Source: Chloromonas sp. AAM2 (lineage: Eukaryota > Chlorophyta > Chlorophyceae > Chlamydomonadales > Chlamydomonadaceae). From it: a stretch of 64,000 nt of DNA. The notes under the pieces are model-generated. The model had not been told where the DNA came from. It worked only from the letters and a program-made list of their open reading frames with translations, and did not search any database. The stretch spans positions 1,622-65,621 of the forward strand of contig QAXH01004625.1 in the NCBI GenBank assembly GCA_004335635.1. The letters run 5' to 3'. Shown one piece after another: positions 24,672 to 37,582 of the stretch. Both the position numbers and the translations under genes were made by a program. Each line of letters starts with the position of its first letter. Positions within the stretch are counted from its first letter, which is position 1.

Positions 24672-25288
24672 CGTGCATATGCAGAGTGATCTTCAAATAT
24701 CTTGACGGCATGAATGAACAGGTGTACAGGTTGCATTTTCAATCGCAGCGTGCACTTGAATGTGATTGCATGACACTACTGGCAATTACCAGTAGTGACA
24801 GTACAGTCAGTGCCCCGGGTCACTTGGGCACTAACCGTTTCTGACAAAAGCGGACATTCCAACTTCACTTACTGTCGCAACACTCCCGACAAGACTTCAT
24901 GTCTAACAAGCAACGTTTCACTGCTTATTTGTACCTTCTATGAACCTCGTGTCTGAAGTACATGGCTTTTGAGGACGTGCGGGTTGCTACTGGGCTCGTA
25001 CATGTAGACGCTGCCGTGTTAACGTTACAGGTATTGTCATTACGCATGAAGCTAACCGTGTGCCTCTACTGCACGCGTGGTGCAAGCAGGCCTGGGCTGG
25101 TGGAACAAGATTGTTAAGCCCCCCGTTGATGTTTTGACAAGACAGGCTTTGTGTTTTAAAATGTCTGAGGCTTTTCCAAGCAGGAGTCGAGAGTGCTAGA
25201 GTCACGCGTTTTTTGCCATGGTGGAATGTGTCGATCAAGCTAATGCTGGCATGGTTATAGGCATGGAGGTTCTTCCAATCACTATCTG
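24672..25288. other. Intergenic region after P5CS
   Basis: This is 3' UTR and spacer. I see no gene. Confidence 0.7.
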
Positions 25289-25296
25289 GATAAACT

Positions 25297-26079
25297 CAAG
25301 GTCACCGATTCGGTTGGCTAATCTTCCAAATACGGCGAATCCCGTATTTTGGGCATTTTCAATTTGGGATTCGGTGAATTCGGTGCGATATTCGGTGGTG
25401 AAAACCCTAGCCCGTTCCGGGGCTCTTCTGCAGCTTTTATCGCTTCCCTACTGTTTACTGTAATATGGCGCCCAAGCGGAAGTCCCCTGAGTCGAAATTC
25501 TCGACGACTCAGGGCTTGGCGAGCCTAGATCTGGCCCGTGCAGACCAGACAGCCATCCTGAGGTTGATGGATGAGCAGATTGCCATGCTGCTTACCCAGC
25601 TTCACAAGGCAGCATTCGTGGTGGACCCCGAGTACTGGGGCGTGCACACTCTTGCAGGTCAGTTGCCCAGTGGCACGAGTTCAGACTTCAGTGTTAGTTG
25701 TTCTGTGGCTGACCTGTAATTTTTAACAAAAAAAGGCCTTACAAACGTTGAAATTTATAATGACTGCAGAGCACGCGTCAACCATTGAAAGCTTCCACGC
25801 AATAGCAGACAAGATGTGCCCGACTCTAGCATGGGAGGTGGAGCCTGCGAGCGATGAGGCTGAGGCTGAGCCAGAAGCCTTTGACTTCGACGAGTAGGGA
25901 ATAGGGTTGACCCAGTTGAGACCAGTGAGGCATTGACCCTGACTCCCTGGGTTTTGAAACGTGGAAAACGTGTACAAACCGCTGACCACCGTATTTGACC
26001 GAATTTGACTGACTCCCAGCCCGAATCCGAATCCAAATCCGAATCGAATCCGAACCCGTATGACGAATCGGTGACCTTG
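25297..26079 (+). mobile_element. Non-autonomous hAT-like DNA transposon, 783 bp
   Basis: The ends are perfect 16-bp inverted repeats: CAAGGTCACCGATTCG at 25297-25312 and CGAATCGGTGACCTTG at 26064-26079. The flanking 8-mers are GATAAACT (25289-25296) and GATAAACA (26080-26087), a 7-of-8 match consistent with the 8-bp target duplication of the hAT superfamily, whose ends also typically start CA.GG. Next to the ends, GATTCGG-type motifs are clustered: at least three in the left 120 bp, and CCGAAT-type units in inverted orientation in the right 110 bp. Such subterminal arrays often bind transposase. The interior holds one small two-exon gene. Confidence 0.8.
25465..25897 (+). CDS. Small spliced ORF inside the hAT-like element (106 aa)
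   Basis: The two exons, 25465-25657 and 25770-25897, join in phase (GCA G|gtcagt ... tgcag|AG). The protein starts MAPKRKSPESKF (nuclear-localisation-like). Its middle has LTQLHKAAFVVDPEYWG, reminiscent of the conserved LH.AA.(F/Y).L.P.Y segment in the C-terminal part of hAT transposases. It ends with an acidic tail (EAEAEPEAFDFDE). It lacks a full transposase, so it is either a deletion derivative or a captured and altered fragment. Whether it is expressed is unknown. Confidence 0.6.
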
Positions 26080-26087
26080 GATAAACA

Positions 26088-28281
26088 AGCTGTATGAGAA
26101 GTGCCAAGTTAAGGCATGGGATGGAATGTGTTGGACATTCGGGACAGAAAATGTCTGCTTCTGGGGTGGCCCACTACTGGAGCACTGACTGTAGTGACAA
26201 TTACATGGGCCGACACACTACACGCGATTATTAAAGCCCTTGTAACCTGGATTGAAAGACCATTCGGAATGACATCTCCAGAAGGACAGTTGTGTCTTGC
26301 CATGCCCAAATGAGACCATGGGGACGCCCTTGACATGGTTATACATCTGGCACCTTTCCTCGCGCCGCCAAACTGGCGGATCCAATCGCGGTTTGTGTTT
26401 GGTGTGGTAGTTGGGCAGGACGTCCATACACTGCACACTGACATTGTAGGGCAGCACATGATGGTCTACTCACGCAGTACACCGAGCCCAACAGAATAGA
26501 GGCACTGTATAAGGGCATAAGAATTATTGATATACCTTAGTATCATTGAGGTGTCAAGTGACCTATGTGCAATGCTATTCCTATACCAAAGTCACAGATC
26601 TCTTCTACCAATTAATAGAAAGGATACTCAGGGACATCGTATGCTGGACATCGTATGCTGGATCTTCAGCAATGATGGCCACAGCTGCAACATTGTCTTT
26701 GAATACTGGGTAGGGTCTGTGTTGGGGGATCTGAATTACATCGCCGGCCTTACGCATAAGAAATACTGATATACGTGACAAGGCAAACGTTTGATATCTT
26801 AAGGCGATGTAATGGAGCAGCTTATATTCAAGAAGACGCTCATGCGCACGCCAGCACATAGCACGCTCGTGCACTGAGACCAACACAGCATGTTGTACTG
26901 CGTACACAGACGTCTCCTGACTGGCACGCTTTGATTTTTGACAGAATGGCTAACGCAACCCCAGTTCATACCAAGTGTGAAGTGTGAGTAGTGCCTGGTG
27001 CCATAGCTGACACCCGACTTCGGCTGTGTTATGAGTAGCCTTGCTTGTCTACGTTCTACTCCTGCTATGCGCTTTCACCACAACCAGGCATATAGAACCC
27101 GCCCAATGCTTTCCGATCTGTCTGGCATTGTCCCAGCGGCAACCTGGCACAATACAGTGCAGGCTGTGGTCCCTGCTCTATAAGCAGTGCACTCAAAAGT
27201 CCTGAGTGTTGAGCTCGAGCTTGTTTGATTGGTGGGATGGGCTGCTCTTCTCCATAAACGCAACACGCTTGGAGAAGGCTGGTGTAGACGCAAGGCACTT
27301 TCTTCTCGCGCCACGCTGCTGGGTGGTGTGCCGAGCATGGGTGCTCATCGTGGACAATCCTTCGCCATTATTGCAGTGGGCAGGCAGCACCCCTGTCCAT
27401 CTTACAGCACGAATCTCGCGTCGTAGCAATGTGTCTTGTTGACTGAGCTGCAGGTGAGCGAATTCGGATCCGACATGCAATCGGATGCGCTTTAGTATGT
27501 TTGTACGGCAAGATGTTGACCAAGACTCTGCCGACATCTGATTTTGAGCACACGAAGTGGCCGACTGTGAAGTCAAGCCCGTCACACTGGTCCACAGTGC
27601 TCTGCTTGGACCTTGAAGAGTTGGAATCGCACATTCAAGTATACCCGATTGACGCGGATCCATTCTACTACAGGCTGAACTAGCCTTCAGGGCTACATTC
27701 GGACCATCTGGTGACAAGAGGCAGTCCCGGCCTAGTACCAGCGCAGAATTTGGTGGGCTCCAATTGCACCAGTCTCCTCAAGAACTCATTCGATCTCCTG
27801 AGCAACGGCTTGATGCAAACAAGTAAGCGAATACTGTGGGTGGAAGCTAGAGCCAAGCTAGACTCAGGTGGCGCAGCTGTTTGGGCTAGGCCCCACATTG
27901 GAGGCCCCACGTCGGAGGTTTTCAAAGCGAATGAGGAGGTCTGAAAGTATCGGAGGCCAGCAGCTGGCAGTAGTATACATCAATTGAATGACATGAGCAG
28001 CCACGCGTTTGTGGCACTGGACTAAGGCCAGCATAAACAGCGAGAAGATATTTTGCTCAGCACAGCAGCCTCCCTCGCCAGGTTGCTAGATTGGCTTGGC
28101 CTGGCAGCTCATATCGTTAGGGCAGTGTAGCACAGGATGAAAGCTACCATCTCGCGGCTGTAGCCGTGCATAGTATGAACGGCTCAAGTATCAATCGGCA
28201 CAGTCATTCTGCACAAGGGCAAGGTTGGCCATGAACACAAGTAGCACTGCATGCGATAACATAAGCAAGCAATGAGCATGC
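26088..28281. other. Sparse region with repeats and weak ORFs
   Basis: An R4 dispersed repeat lies at 26212-26373. Weak candidates are a minus-strand frame at 26605-26907 (contains QHRPYPVFKDNVAAVAIIAE) and a plus-strand frame at 27501-27683 (contains TVLCLDLEELESHIQVYPID). Neither has matching splice partners, and I do not call them genes. Confidence 0.4.
26212..26373 (+). repeat. Dispersed repeat family R4
   Basis: This contains GACATCTCCAGAAGGACAGT, TGTGTCTTGCCATGCCCAAA and GGCACCTTTCCTCGCGCCGC. It is related to 56018-56162 (same strand) and to 14437-14566, 57171-57292 and 57917-58003 (opposite strand). Confidence 0.75.
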
Positions 28282-28593
28282 GTGTCCGCCATGTACGACG
28301 TACGTTCCTTCCTTGGATCTCAGTACTCGTGCCATGCATGTGCAGGTGTCAAGACGCAGTACAGCGTCAGCGACGATGGCTCCGGTACCATGGAGCACAA
28401 CACGTCGAGCATCAGCTACATGGCAAACCCCAGGGCAAAGCATGTGACAAAACCCATGCCAGAAATCTCCATGCGGTCTATACTCAAACCTGGTGTGCTG
28501 CTAGAAGCACTGATTCTTGTTGTGATTATGGCAGCAAGCTTCATTGTCTTCGGCAAAGCAGTGATGTCACGCGTGGGCCCGGCTGTGCAATGA
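28282..28593 (+). CDS. Candidate small tail-anchored membrane protein (103 aa)
   Basis: An open frame from ATG to TGA contains a polar middle (KTQYSVSDDGSGTMEHNTSS) and one C-terminal hydrophobic helix of about 20 residues (VLLEALILVVIMAASFIVFG) followed by a short tail. That layout fits a tail-anchored protein. An intron acceptor (tgcatgtgcag, 28336-28346) lies inside the frame, so the region from 28347 may be the last exon of a longer gene whose upstream exons I could not find. I recognise no family. Confidence 0.4.
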   Translation: MSAMYDVRSFLGSQYSCHACAGVKTQYSVSDDGSGTMEHNTSSISYMANPRAKHVTKPMPEISMRSILKPGVLLEALILVVIMAASFIVFGKAVMSRVGPAVQ

Positions 28594-31452
28594 AGCACGC
28601 AACCCCCAGATTCGCCCCACACAGCACAAGCATGCCCTTTGAGCATTGACTGCGTTTGTGATCTCAGTGCGATTGTTTGGAAACCATGATAATTATGCCA
28701 GCATACACCTGCCAGGTCTGGCTGGTGCTTTCGCTGCAGCTTGCATACGTTCCGTTGCTATTACCATTTAATTCCCGGGCTTGGGATTTTTGCCCTACAC
28801 AAGCAATTGATACGCCGATCAATTCGCATCACAGGCTGGTGCGGCCAGAAAAAAAGAAGTTTGCCAGTTCTGGCATGGACAATCAACAAACAGGCATCCT
28901 ACTGCATACTCATGCACTGCCGCACTTAAAAACAGCTGATGTAATAGACTGTAGTTTGCTGTGCATGACAAACAAAAATGAAAGATTATTACCCACAGCG
29001 CAACACTAGTAACCAAGGCAGCGACCTGACTGCCATGTGATTTACTTGTGTTTGCAGCACTTGATGGATTCATTTGTAATCCAAGTTTGGCGCACATTTG
29101 TGCTGCCAAACAGCATGCTCAGTTTGCTCTGGGCACAGCGATCTTTTCATGTGATAGGTAGCATTTAAAAGGCACTGTTCAGTGTGCGCCTGCCAACCGT
29201 GTTGCCTTGGTATGTTACAAGGGGGGAGTGCACACCAGGAAGCACGCATGTGCACAGGTGTGGTATGGTACTCAGCACTGCTTGTGCTGAACGAGTTGAT
29301 GGTCTTCAGCATCCGAGGCTGAATCGATCTGTCAGGCGAGGTTTTGAACCAGTTTCCTAGAACTTTGCTGTTGAGTTCATACTGATGACTGTCAGACTGA
29401 AGTTGTTGCACGTGAGTGCCAATGACTTTGTTTGCAGCCTGTTTGTGTGATGTTACTTCAGAGCAACGTTACGTTAGGCTTCTCACGGCTTCAACTTGGC
29501 AGTGGTGTGCTCTACGCTTTTTTGCTGCGCTTTTGTTTCTGCTCAATCGAAAAGTTGATTCAGTAAAAATATGCAAGGGTCATAGCCCGCTTATGATACA
29601 TCCAATCGTGGTGAGTTTGTTCTGTTTCTGTTAGTCGCTGGTTGTTTGGTTAGTTTCTGGCTAAGGCCTTGACTCTTCAAGCAATTGCCCAGCAGCCTAC
29701 GTTAGGCCACCTCTCCGCCACGATTGCGTTCTCATGTTTCATGTTTTGCAGGCTTGGTCTTGCTGATTCGTCCTTTCTCATGCTGACCTTGTTTGACTGT
29801 GCCCGCTCATCATGAGTTTGATTCTGATTCTGCGCTTCATTCTTTCATGATCTGCGCTGTAAGGTTGTTCTCACTTCTTACAACAAGGTGTGACCAGGCA
29901 GCGCTTACCAGCCCTTCCCAGTCCAGGCTGATGCCGCTACAATGGTGGTAAGAACGCCGGAAGGCCGACTTCCTGGATCTTCCTTTTAACACTGGCGTCT
30001 TGTGCCATAAACTGCCAACTCTAACCACCATGATGTATTTATCATTCCTGGTTGTGCGTACGTATATCATGCACAAAAATCCAACTCAATGCCAAGCAAC
30101 AGTAAACGCCCACTGAGAGCAAGCCTCAGCCGCCCTGTCATTGGGTTGAGACCCCTCAAAGTGAATAATCGGATAATCGCAGTGTCCTGAGTGACAGCCC
30201 CTCAAGAGTACGGCAATCATGCGCCCCTGGTGCATGGCCGATGAACAATCAGTCTTTGAAAGCATGCACTACGTCCAAGGTAGATTGGAGAAACTGTGTC
30301 GTTCGATCACAATGGCGTGCTAACCAAATGCCTGCCATTCCACGTCCACGTCAACTTTCAGGTCATCAACACTAGGGCAGGCGTCAAAACTGTACTTACA
30401 GCCAACGTGCTCATGCAGCAATGACACAATTGTAGCCATGTTTGAGTCAGCAGAGTGCAAGAGGCGTGGCTGTCGCACCGTGCAGGTGCATAGCCACATT
30501 CTGCCAGGTCCATGCACATCAATTCCAACGTCACACTTTGTCACAACCAACTGGAAGCACGTCTGCATATCCTTCAAATGACCTGTGGCTTGCAGTGTTA
30601 GTCGTCGTTTCAATGGTTAACCAGGTCAGCACTGCTTGCTGCACAAAGCCTCTCTTCAACGGCCTTGGTATGCCAGGTGCTGCACCTGTGCTTCCCCAGA
30701 CTCGCAACAACGTCAACAAGCTTGTGAGTAGTTATGCACTGCTACTCATGCAAGGCTGGGACACTTGTGAAACATGAAGTAAACAGCGTATTAACAGCTA
30801 GCCCGGTCGTCCAATGCAGCTCAAACAGAATGATGTGTGGCATCTCAAACTTACAGCTGATCTGTGCCTGTAACGTCTCAAAGGGTGCAGGCTAACGAAA
30901 ACGCACCTTGGCTCTCCTGCTACTGCCCTCAGTCAACGCCAAAGCACAAGAACCGCTAGCATGCTTTCTTCCCAATGATGCACCAGCTCCCATACCGAAT
31001 GCCTGGCAAGAATACGCCCAGACGCAGTAGACCGTCACAAACAACAGCTGACTGACCAAACTACCACTGATGATCGAACTAGCAACAGATGATTGAATGT
31101 ACGACAATGACTGCACAGCAACCCATCTACAATTTCCGACTGTCTTATCTGCTGAGTGATCGCAAAACCTCATCAGAGTGACACTTCTTCAGTCCCGGAA
31201 AGTATTGCATTTTCAGCCATAATTGACATGCAACACTGACCCAGCAGCTGCTTGCAACACATACCATCCCAACGTACTGCTTCATGTGATGGCCACCCAG
31301 GCCAGTTGCTTGCAACGTTGTACAGGCAGCCCATCCCTTCCAGCGCACACCATCAGATTGGATTACCACCCTCAAGCTCTGGCGTAGCCTACCCTCAGAC
31401 CATAAGAGGCACGAAGGCCGCTACAACAAACAACAAACTCACTTGCACACTC
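28594..31452. other. Intergenic region with repeats and a weak ORF
   Basis: An R3 hairpin-element arm (28859-28873) and an inverted R2 end (29214-29247) are present. A weak minus-strand candidate is listed separately. The last ~500 bp are probably 3' UTR of the AP2-like gene. Confidence 0.5.
30320..30613 (-). other. Candidate coding fragment, unknown
   Basis: A minus-strand frame ending at a TAG reads protein-like: CFQLVVTKCDVGIDVHGPGR, then HSADSNMATIVSLLHEHVGC and a Val/Asp-rich end. There is no ATG at its 5' end, so it would be a terminal exon. No upstream exon was identified. Confidence 0.3.
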
Positions 31453-34400
31453 TCAGACTGTAGAATGCCGCTGAGTCAGCACATGACTGGCAGTTGGTGG
31501 CGGTTGAGCGGGACCAACAGGCATACCACCTTGTGGCAGCGCCAGAGCAAAGCCCTGTGGTGGAAAGTGGAACTGCGAGGTGCCGGGAATCGGCATACTG
31601 AACACACTGCCCAGGCACTCAGACAGGGGTATAGCCGGTGGTGCGGTCACGGGGGTGTGACGCGGCCGGGATGGGGCGGGCACCGGCAGCCCACCCACGT
31701 AGCCATTTGTGTACGGCAAAGGTGCCATTCCCACAGGGGTAGCGAGGTGAGTGTGATTAGTGCCTGGTGAAGCATCGGACGTGGCTGAATGTGGGTGGGT
31801 CTGGGGCTTTGGCTTCTGCAGAGCTAAATCCCGAGCGGCCAGGGCGGAGAGAATGGCGGAGGCGGTGGGCGGAAATCCCGCATATCCACCCACGTGCTTC
31901 CGCGACCCGGTCGACTTACGGGTGATGGATGCAAGGGCGTCTCCGCCTGTAGACCCTGATAAGCCACCGCCTCCGCTATTGCTAGCATGCCCAGGCAGCA
32001 TTGGCGCCACTGTGCCCTCTGGAATTGGCCCGCCCCAGCTGCCGCTCCCACCGCTGACCCCGCGGGTGTGCGTTGGGATGCCCGGTTGCCCGTTCACCCG
32101 CACAGCACCTGCTCCCGCGCCTTGGTGGTCGCCAATCCCCAGCCCGTCCGCTCCGTCCGCCATTCCGCTTGAGACCGGCAACGGCCAAGTCCGCATCGCG
32201 CCTTGCTGCGTGTTATCTTGCTCTCCCGCAAGACCCAAGTCCCCGTCGCCTGTCCGGCTGCTTCCGACGTTTTTAAACGACTGCAGCAGCTGGGAGAGCG
32301 TCATGCTGTCGAGCTTGGCCTTGAGTTCTGGCGACAATGGCAGATTGGTAGCTGCGCTGGCGCCGCGCAGTTTGTAGAGAATCTTATCTGCGTCCCGGGC
32401 AGCGCTTGCGGGGTCGTCCAGGTACGGTCCATAGTATTTGCGCTGAACACCACCGTCCACCTGCCCAACCTGAGGACGACGCAGGGGCCACACGTGAGTA
32501 CTGAAGAGTGTCACCGCTGATGAACATGCACCATGAGGAGATGGTCAGGCATCAGTTCACAGTATCGATGCCTTACTTTGGGCTCTGTGTGAGACGAAAA
32601 TGTGTGCCCTCTGTGTGATGCGAGCGGAGGGCTTGGACACAAAGCCACAGCTATCCGAAACAGAAGGGAAGGTGTTCAGGCGACAACACCTGGTAGATTC
32701 AACAGAGGCGATCTGTGACAGTCGAGTGACTGTGACAGCTGGGCTTTGATAACTGGCCATCGGACAGTCAGCTTTAACGCGAGCCTTACACCGTAAGTCA
32801 AGCATGGCCTCACCTGTGCCCGCCATCTGCTGCCAATCTTGACGATATCTACACACAAGCAGGTGTACAAGGCAGCAGACGTTTGGAGGGCCCCGCACAG
32901 AGGACACACATCAGTGCGCACATGTACCACAGTTTGCTTCTGTCTTGGAAAGGTCCTTTGCAGTGCATGCATGGTGTTCAGTGTTCTCTGTGACTGCAGC
33001 ACACTTTCGTGCGCTAGTTGTGGGTCTTTGAGCCATGCATACCAAGGCAGCCATTCGCTCCTTCAGTACTCTGCTCCTGTGCGCTGTGCACCGGCCAGCA
33101 TGATGAGCCTTTGTCATGTTCTTCTCAGTTCGTGTTGCCCCATATTCCTTTCTGCTTTTGATACCCCAGACTCACAGCGGTAGGGGGGCCGCTCCAATGC
33201 AGTGGAGGAAACGGGTGGCTTGGCTGCGGCCGCCACCTGCTGAGACACCTCCGCCCACCCACCACCGCTGCTACTGCGCCCTGACGGCGGTGCTTGGTGG
33301 TAACGGCGCTGCTGCTGCTGCTGCCGGTTCTGCTGCTGGTGGTTCTGTGTCTGCTGGTGGTTCTGTGGCTGCTGAAACGACTCGCCGGTTGCTGGTGGCA
33401 CCGTCATTTGCAACCGTGGTTGCATTTCTAGTCCGTTCCCAATCATGCCTCCCCATCCCGGCCCCCCTGCACACATCATCGCCCCGGGCATAACCATGCT
33501 GGTGTTTGCACTAGTTGTGGCCGCTGTGTTAGTAGTACCGCTGCGCCATCCAACGCTGGAGTTGACTGGCACTGCATCTGGCCCGGCCATCCACCCCATC
33601 TGACAGCTGTCTACCGGCAGCAGCAACGACTGCAAGCCACCTGGAACTGAGCTGGACTGCTGTTGCGGCTGGGCCAGTACAGGTTGAGCAGGAACTCCAA
33701 ATGCAACACCAGTTTGGTGCTCTGCAGCCGGCGCTGGCGTTTGATCCTGTGCATCAGGCCGCAGGTGGCGGGACAGCAAAGACGTGCCCGTAGCAGGCAC
33801 GGAACCCACAGCAGGCACTCCCAGACTGACCCCAGCACCCAGTGTGAAGCTGGGGTTAGATGCAGCGGACAGAGACGGTCGCGGGGGTAGGGTTACGTTA
33901 GGGTTTGACGCGGGTAGGCTGCCGTAGGTGGTACGGACCTTAGGGGGGGATGCTTCACAGTCCATGCTGCTGCTGCTGCGGCCCCCAGGGGTGTGCCGGG
34001 GCGGCCGATTGCTCGCCGCCTCGCCCGCCGCCCCGCCGCCAACCTCAACACCACCACCAGCCTTACTATCCCCAAGGGAGTGCGGGACCATCCCGTTCAG
34101 GGCGGGCTGAGACGACACGCGGCCAAGTACTAGGGCCTGCAGGCTGTTGCAGGAGCGTTTGCGGCGCAGCTCCTTGGGTGCTACCCCAGCATGCCGCCAG
34201 GCCAGCGGGTCCAGGGCGCCCACAGGGCTGCTTTCATAGGCGGCGTCCTGGCCCTCATCTACACAACAAGCACGCAAAGTCACACACACATCAGAGCCAA
34301 GCACTAAGCACACTTCATCACGAAAAGTACCTGAAAAGTACCTGGCTAGTGGGTGGTGGGCGCATTGAGGTGTGCACTGCACAAGCAGTTGCTTCCTTTG

Positions 34401-37400
34401 TCTGCCAAAGCACATCACTGGGTGAAGCTGCGAGCTGCTCAACTCCGCAACATGTCAACTACTGCACATGCATATCAGTAGGCCCTTTGACACACACTGC
34501 GGTATCCACAAACCGTGTCTCACCTGAGCACACCATGTCCTCGCCTCCTTCACCTCCACACCGCCTCCGCCCCAGAGCCTTGCCTCCTCCACCTTCACCC
34601 ATCACCTCCTGCCCCTCACAGCCACCCCCGGCACCAGCATTCACGCCGCCACTGCCCAGACTGTCTGATCCAAACGGCCCAGACATGCTCTGGCTACCCT
34701 CAAGCCACGTTGTTGCCTTTCCCCCTGTATCTTCATCTTCCTCCCCATCGTCATTTCCCACTGTGCTATCCTCGTGCACGCTACCACCGCACACACCCCG
34801 GCCGATCAAACCCGCAAGCCCCTCCTCGCTGAGCTCATTGCCAGCGTTAGGGTTTTCAGTAGGGTTTTCATTGCCACGCGGCTGGCAGTGCTGATCACGT
34901 GACATGAACATCAGGGCTGAAGCCGCATCCATTGCGGAGGTGGCGGAGCCAGGTGGGCTGGGGCATGTGGGGGTGTGCAGGCTTATGCGAGCTCCTGCAA
35001 CAGGTGGATCCATCCAATGCAAGAAATTGGCAACACCAGATAAGAGCTCATAACGTAACGCAATGCAACGCAGGCTCAGGAAAGACAGCACAAGGCACTT
35101 CCAACACCAGATACAACACGTGCCAAACAAGCCGAGCAGTGACATATCAACCTGAACCAGTCTCTGATACGCAAACGAACGGGCTGCAAAGCTTGGTGTT
35201 GCTCGACCTGCCCAGCTGTTTGGCGGTCAGGGTCTGCGTTTCGTTGCCTTATACTGAGCCTCTTTGACCCACCTTCTTGTTCCCTGCTGGCCTGCATCTC
35301 CTCCAGTATCTCCTGTACGCTCATAGCTGTGAGCCTCAGGGTGTCTGCAGGGGTCAGCCCGAGGTTCAGCGGGCAGCCAGCGCCCCGTAGCTTGAACAAA
35401 AGCCTGCACAGCAAGGGTGGCAAGGGCTTGACATTCAATGGGCTTCTGTGGCTACAAGGCAGGGATGCAGGGAAAATTGAACGCTGTGTGATTGGATGCA
35501 TCTTATTATTATGCATCTTATTATTACGTGGCTGGAGTGGAGACCGGACCATGGATAGGAAGAGTTGAAATCTTGCCCTAATTCATCCATAGAAACTGCC
35601 AAGCGCGGAACCTAGACAAGCATGCCTCCTGCATGAAGTGGCTTGCTGAGTGTTCACTCACTGGTCCGCATCGCGTGCTGCTCGCTCGGCCGTGCGGCGG
35701 GGCGGCCCGTAGTGCTTGCGTGCGTGGCCGCCCTCATTGTGGCCCACCTGGGCCCGCCAGGTGCCGTTGGCAGCCTGTGCCAGGGGGCAGCACAAACAGC
35801 ACATGTGTTCGTGTTTAACCTGTCCTTATTGCAATCTCGTCCCCGATTTCATGCCAAACTCAGCTGCTGTAGGCTGTGCTGTTGCGATCGCTTCCTGCTG
35901 CCTTTACCACAAATCTTCAACCATACTGCGTTATCGACCTGCTGCAGGTTGTCATCGCTACCTGCTCCGTTTACAATGCAGTTACTGTCCTTGTCTGTCG
36001 TGGCTTCACGTACCTGAACAACGAAGCGATAAGCACGCGGCCCTGTCCGATGGGGCAAGGCAGCACCTGCAGGGAGTTGCGGGATGGAGTTCCTGCGGCC
36101 CAGCCCCCCAGCAACGGCCCTACCACCGGAGCCTTCACCAGCGGCTGCTCCCGATGCTGGCGGGTCAGCGCCCTGGCCCTGCCGCCACATGGCTGAACCC
36201 ACGGGACTGTCCTGCGGGTTTGTAACTGACTGACCCTGACAGGCAGCTTCTCGCTGCAGGGCTTGCTGGTCCTGCTGCTGGCCCGTGGGTGATAAATGCT
36301 GCTGCTGCGGGGTTGCTTGGTGCTGTTGCTGTGGTGGTGGCGGCACATCCACTGGCGACGGGGTGCTTGCAGGGCTAAGGGGCGCCCCCCCAAAGCTTGT
36401 GCGGCGACGCACTGCAGCGGTTGACCCAGGGCCCGAGCCGCCACCAGCACCTAATGTAAACCCGCCTAAAAGTGAAGGCATGTCTGGCCGTGCTGATGTT
36501 TGCGGGCCGTGGCCAGCATTCTGCCAGGGAGGGCATGGAACAGGGCATGCAGCGGGTGCGCTACCGACAAGTGGGGCTGTGCTGCGGGCGGATTCCGTGT
36601 TTTTTGCCTCAGCATGGGGTTGCATGCCTGGAAGTGGTGAACCCCAGGGCACGGGCATCGGCATGGGCATACTGGCAGTGGGCATGGACCATGGCATAGG
36701 CATTGGAAACATCTGCACACCCCCTGTCCCACTCATGCTGCCAGGCATGCCGTATGCCATGCCTGGCTGCTGTGGTGTGCCCCCAGATTGGCTGCCCTGT
36801 CCCATGCTGCTTTGAGGTGGTGCAGCCATGCCTGGAGGGGTTGACATCCAGGGGGGTATCATACTACCCATCCATGACCCTGGTGGGAATGGAAACCTTT
36901 GCTGCTGTTGCTGGCCCTGCTGCTGCTGCTGCTGCTGTGGCAGCATTCCCCACGGCTGGCCCCACTGCTGACCCCATTGCCGTTGCAGGTGATATGCAGC
37001 CATCTGCTGGACCTGAGAGGTTGCAGGATTCAAGCCATTGCATCCAGACATGGCAGCCGCTGCCGCGGCCACTGCGGCGGCGGCTGCCGCCTGGGTTAAC
37101 AAGCCGTGTGCTGATGCAGGGTCCTGTTCAACCATGTGTGAGGCTTTTTGCAGCTGCAGCAGTGCCTGTGACGTTAGTGCACTGACATCTGAAACTCGCA
37201 CTGCATGGGGTTGGATGCCAAACATTGAGGAAACGACGTCCATGGCTGGCCAGCCCATCACCTGTGTGATTGGTGCTGCTGTGTCAACTGGCTCGGGGAG
37301 CTGAGCTGCAGACTGTGTAGGAGCTGAAGCGATTGGTGCACAGGCAGCTGGCTCAAGCTTGATTGAGACAATGTCGGATGGCCGAAGCGAGGTCAGGCTG

Positions 37401-37582
37401 TTTGAATTCATCTGGTCCTGCTGAGGTGAGGCGCTGTGCTCCATTGTTCGTTGGGGCGAACTGGGACAGGATGTGACCATGGCCACTGGAGATTGTGGGC
37501 TGCTGTATGATGGCGCATGTTCCAACGCAGCGGAAAAGGAGGGCATGGGACCACGAACGGGCGAACTGGGGTCTACTTGCAT
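31453..37582 (-). CDS. Transcription factor with two AP2-like domains (7 exons, ~1472 aa)
   Basis: Exons (minus strand): 37582-36014, 35774-35662, 35403-35273, 34994-34524, 34258-33176, 32848-32814, 32469-31453. All phases agree. The first AP2-like domain (about residues 518-568) runs YRFVVQ, NGTWRAQVGHNEGGHARKHY, TAERAARDADQLLFKLRG. The second (about 1121-1170) runs YRYIVK, GSRWRAQVGQVDGGVQRKYY, ASAARDADKILYKLRG. Both show the AP2/ERF pattern W-R-A ... YG ... AARDAD ... KLRG, and each is followed by a helical segment (LTAMSVQEILEEMQ; LDSMTLSQLLQSF). The remainder is Gln/Pro/Met/Gly/Ala-rich, typical of algal regulators. It is presumably nuclear and DNA-binding; the target is unknown. The start is the first ATG (37582); the frame is open upstream to near 37675, so a 5' exon is possible. 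Confidence 0.85.
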
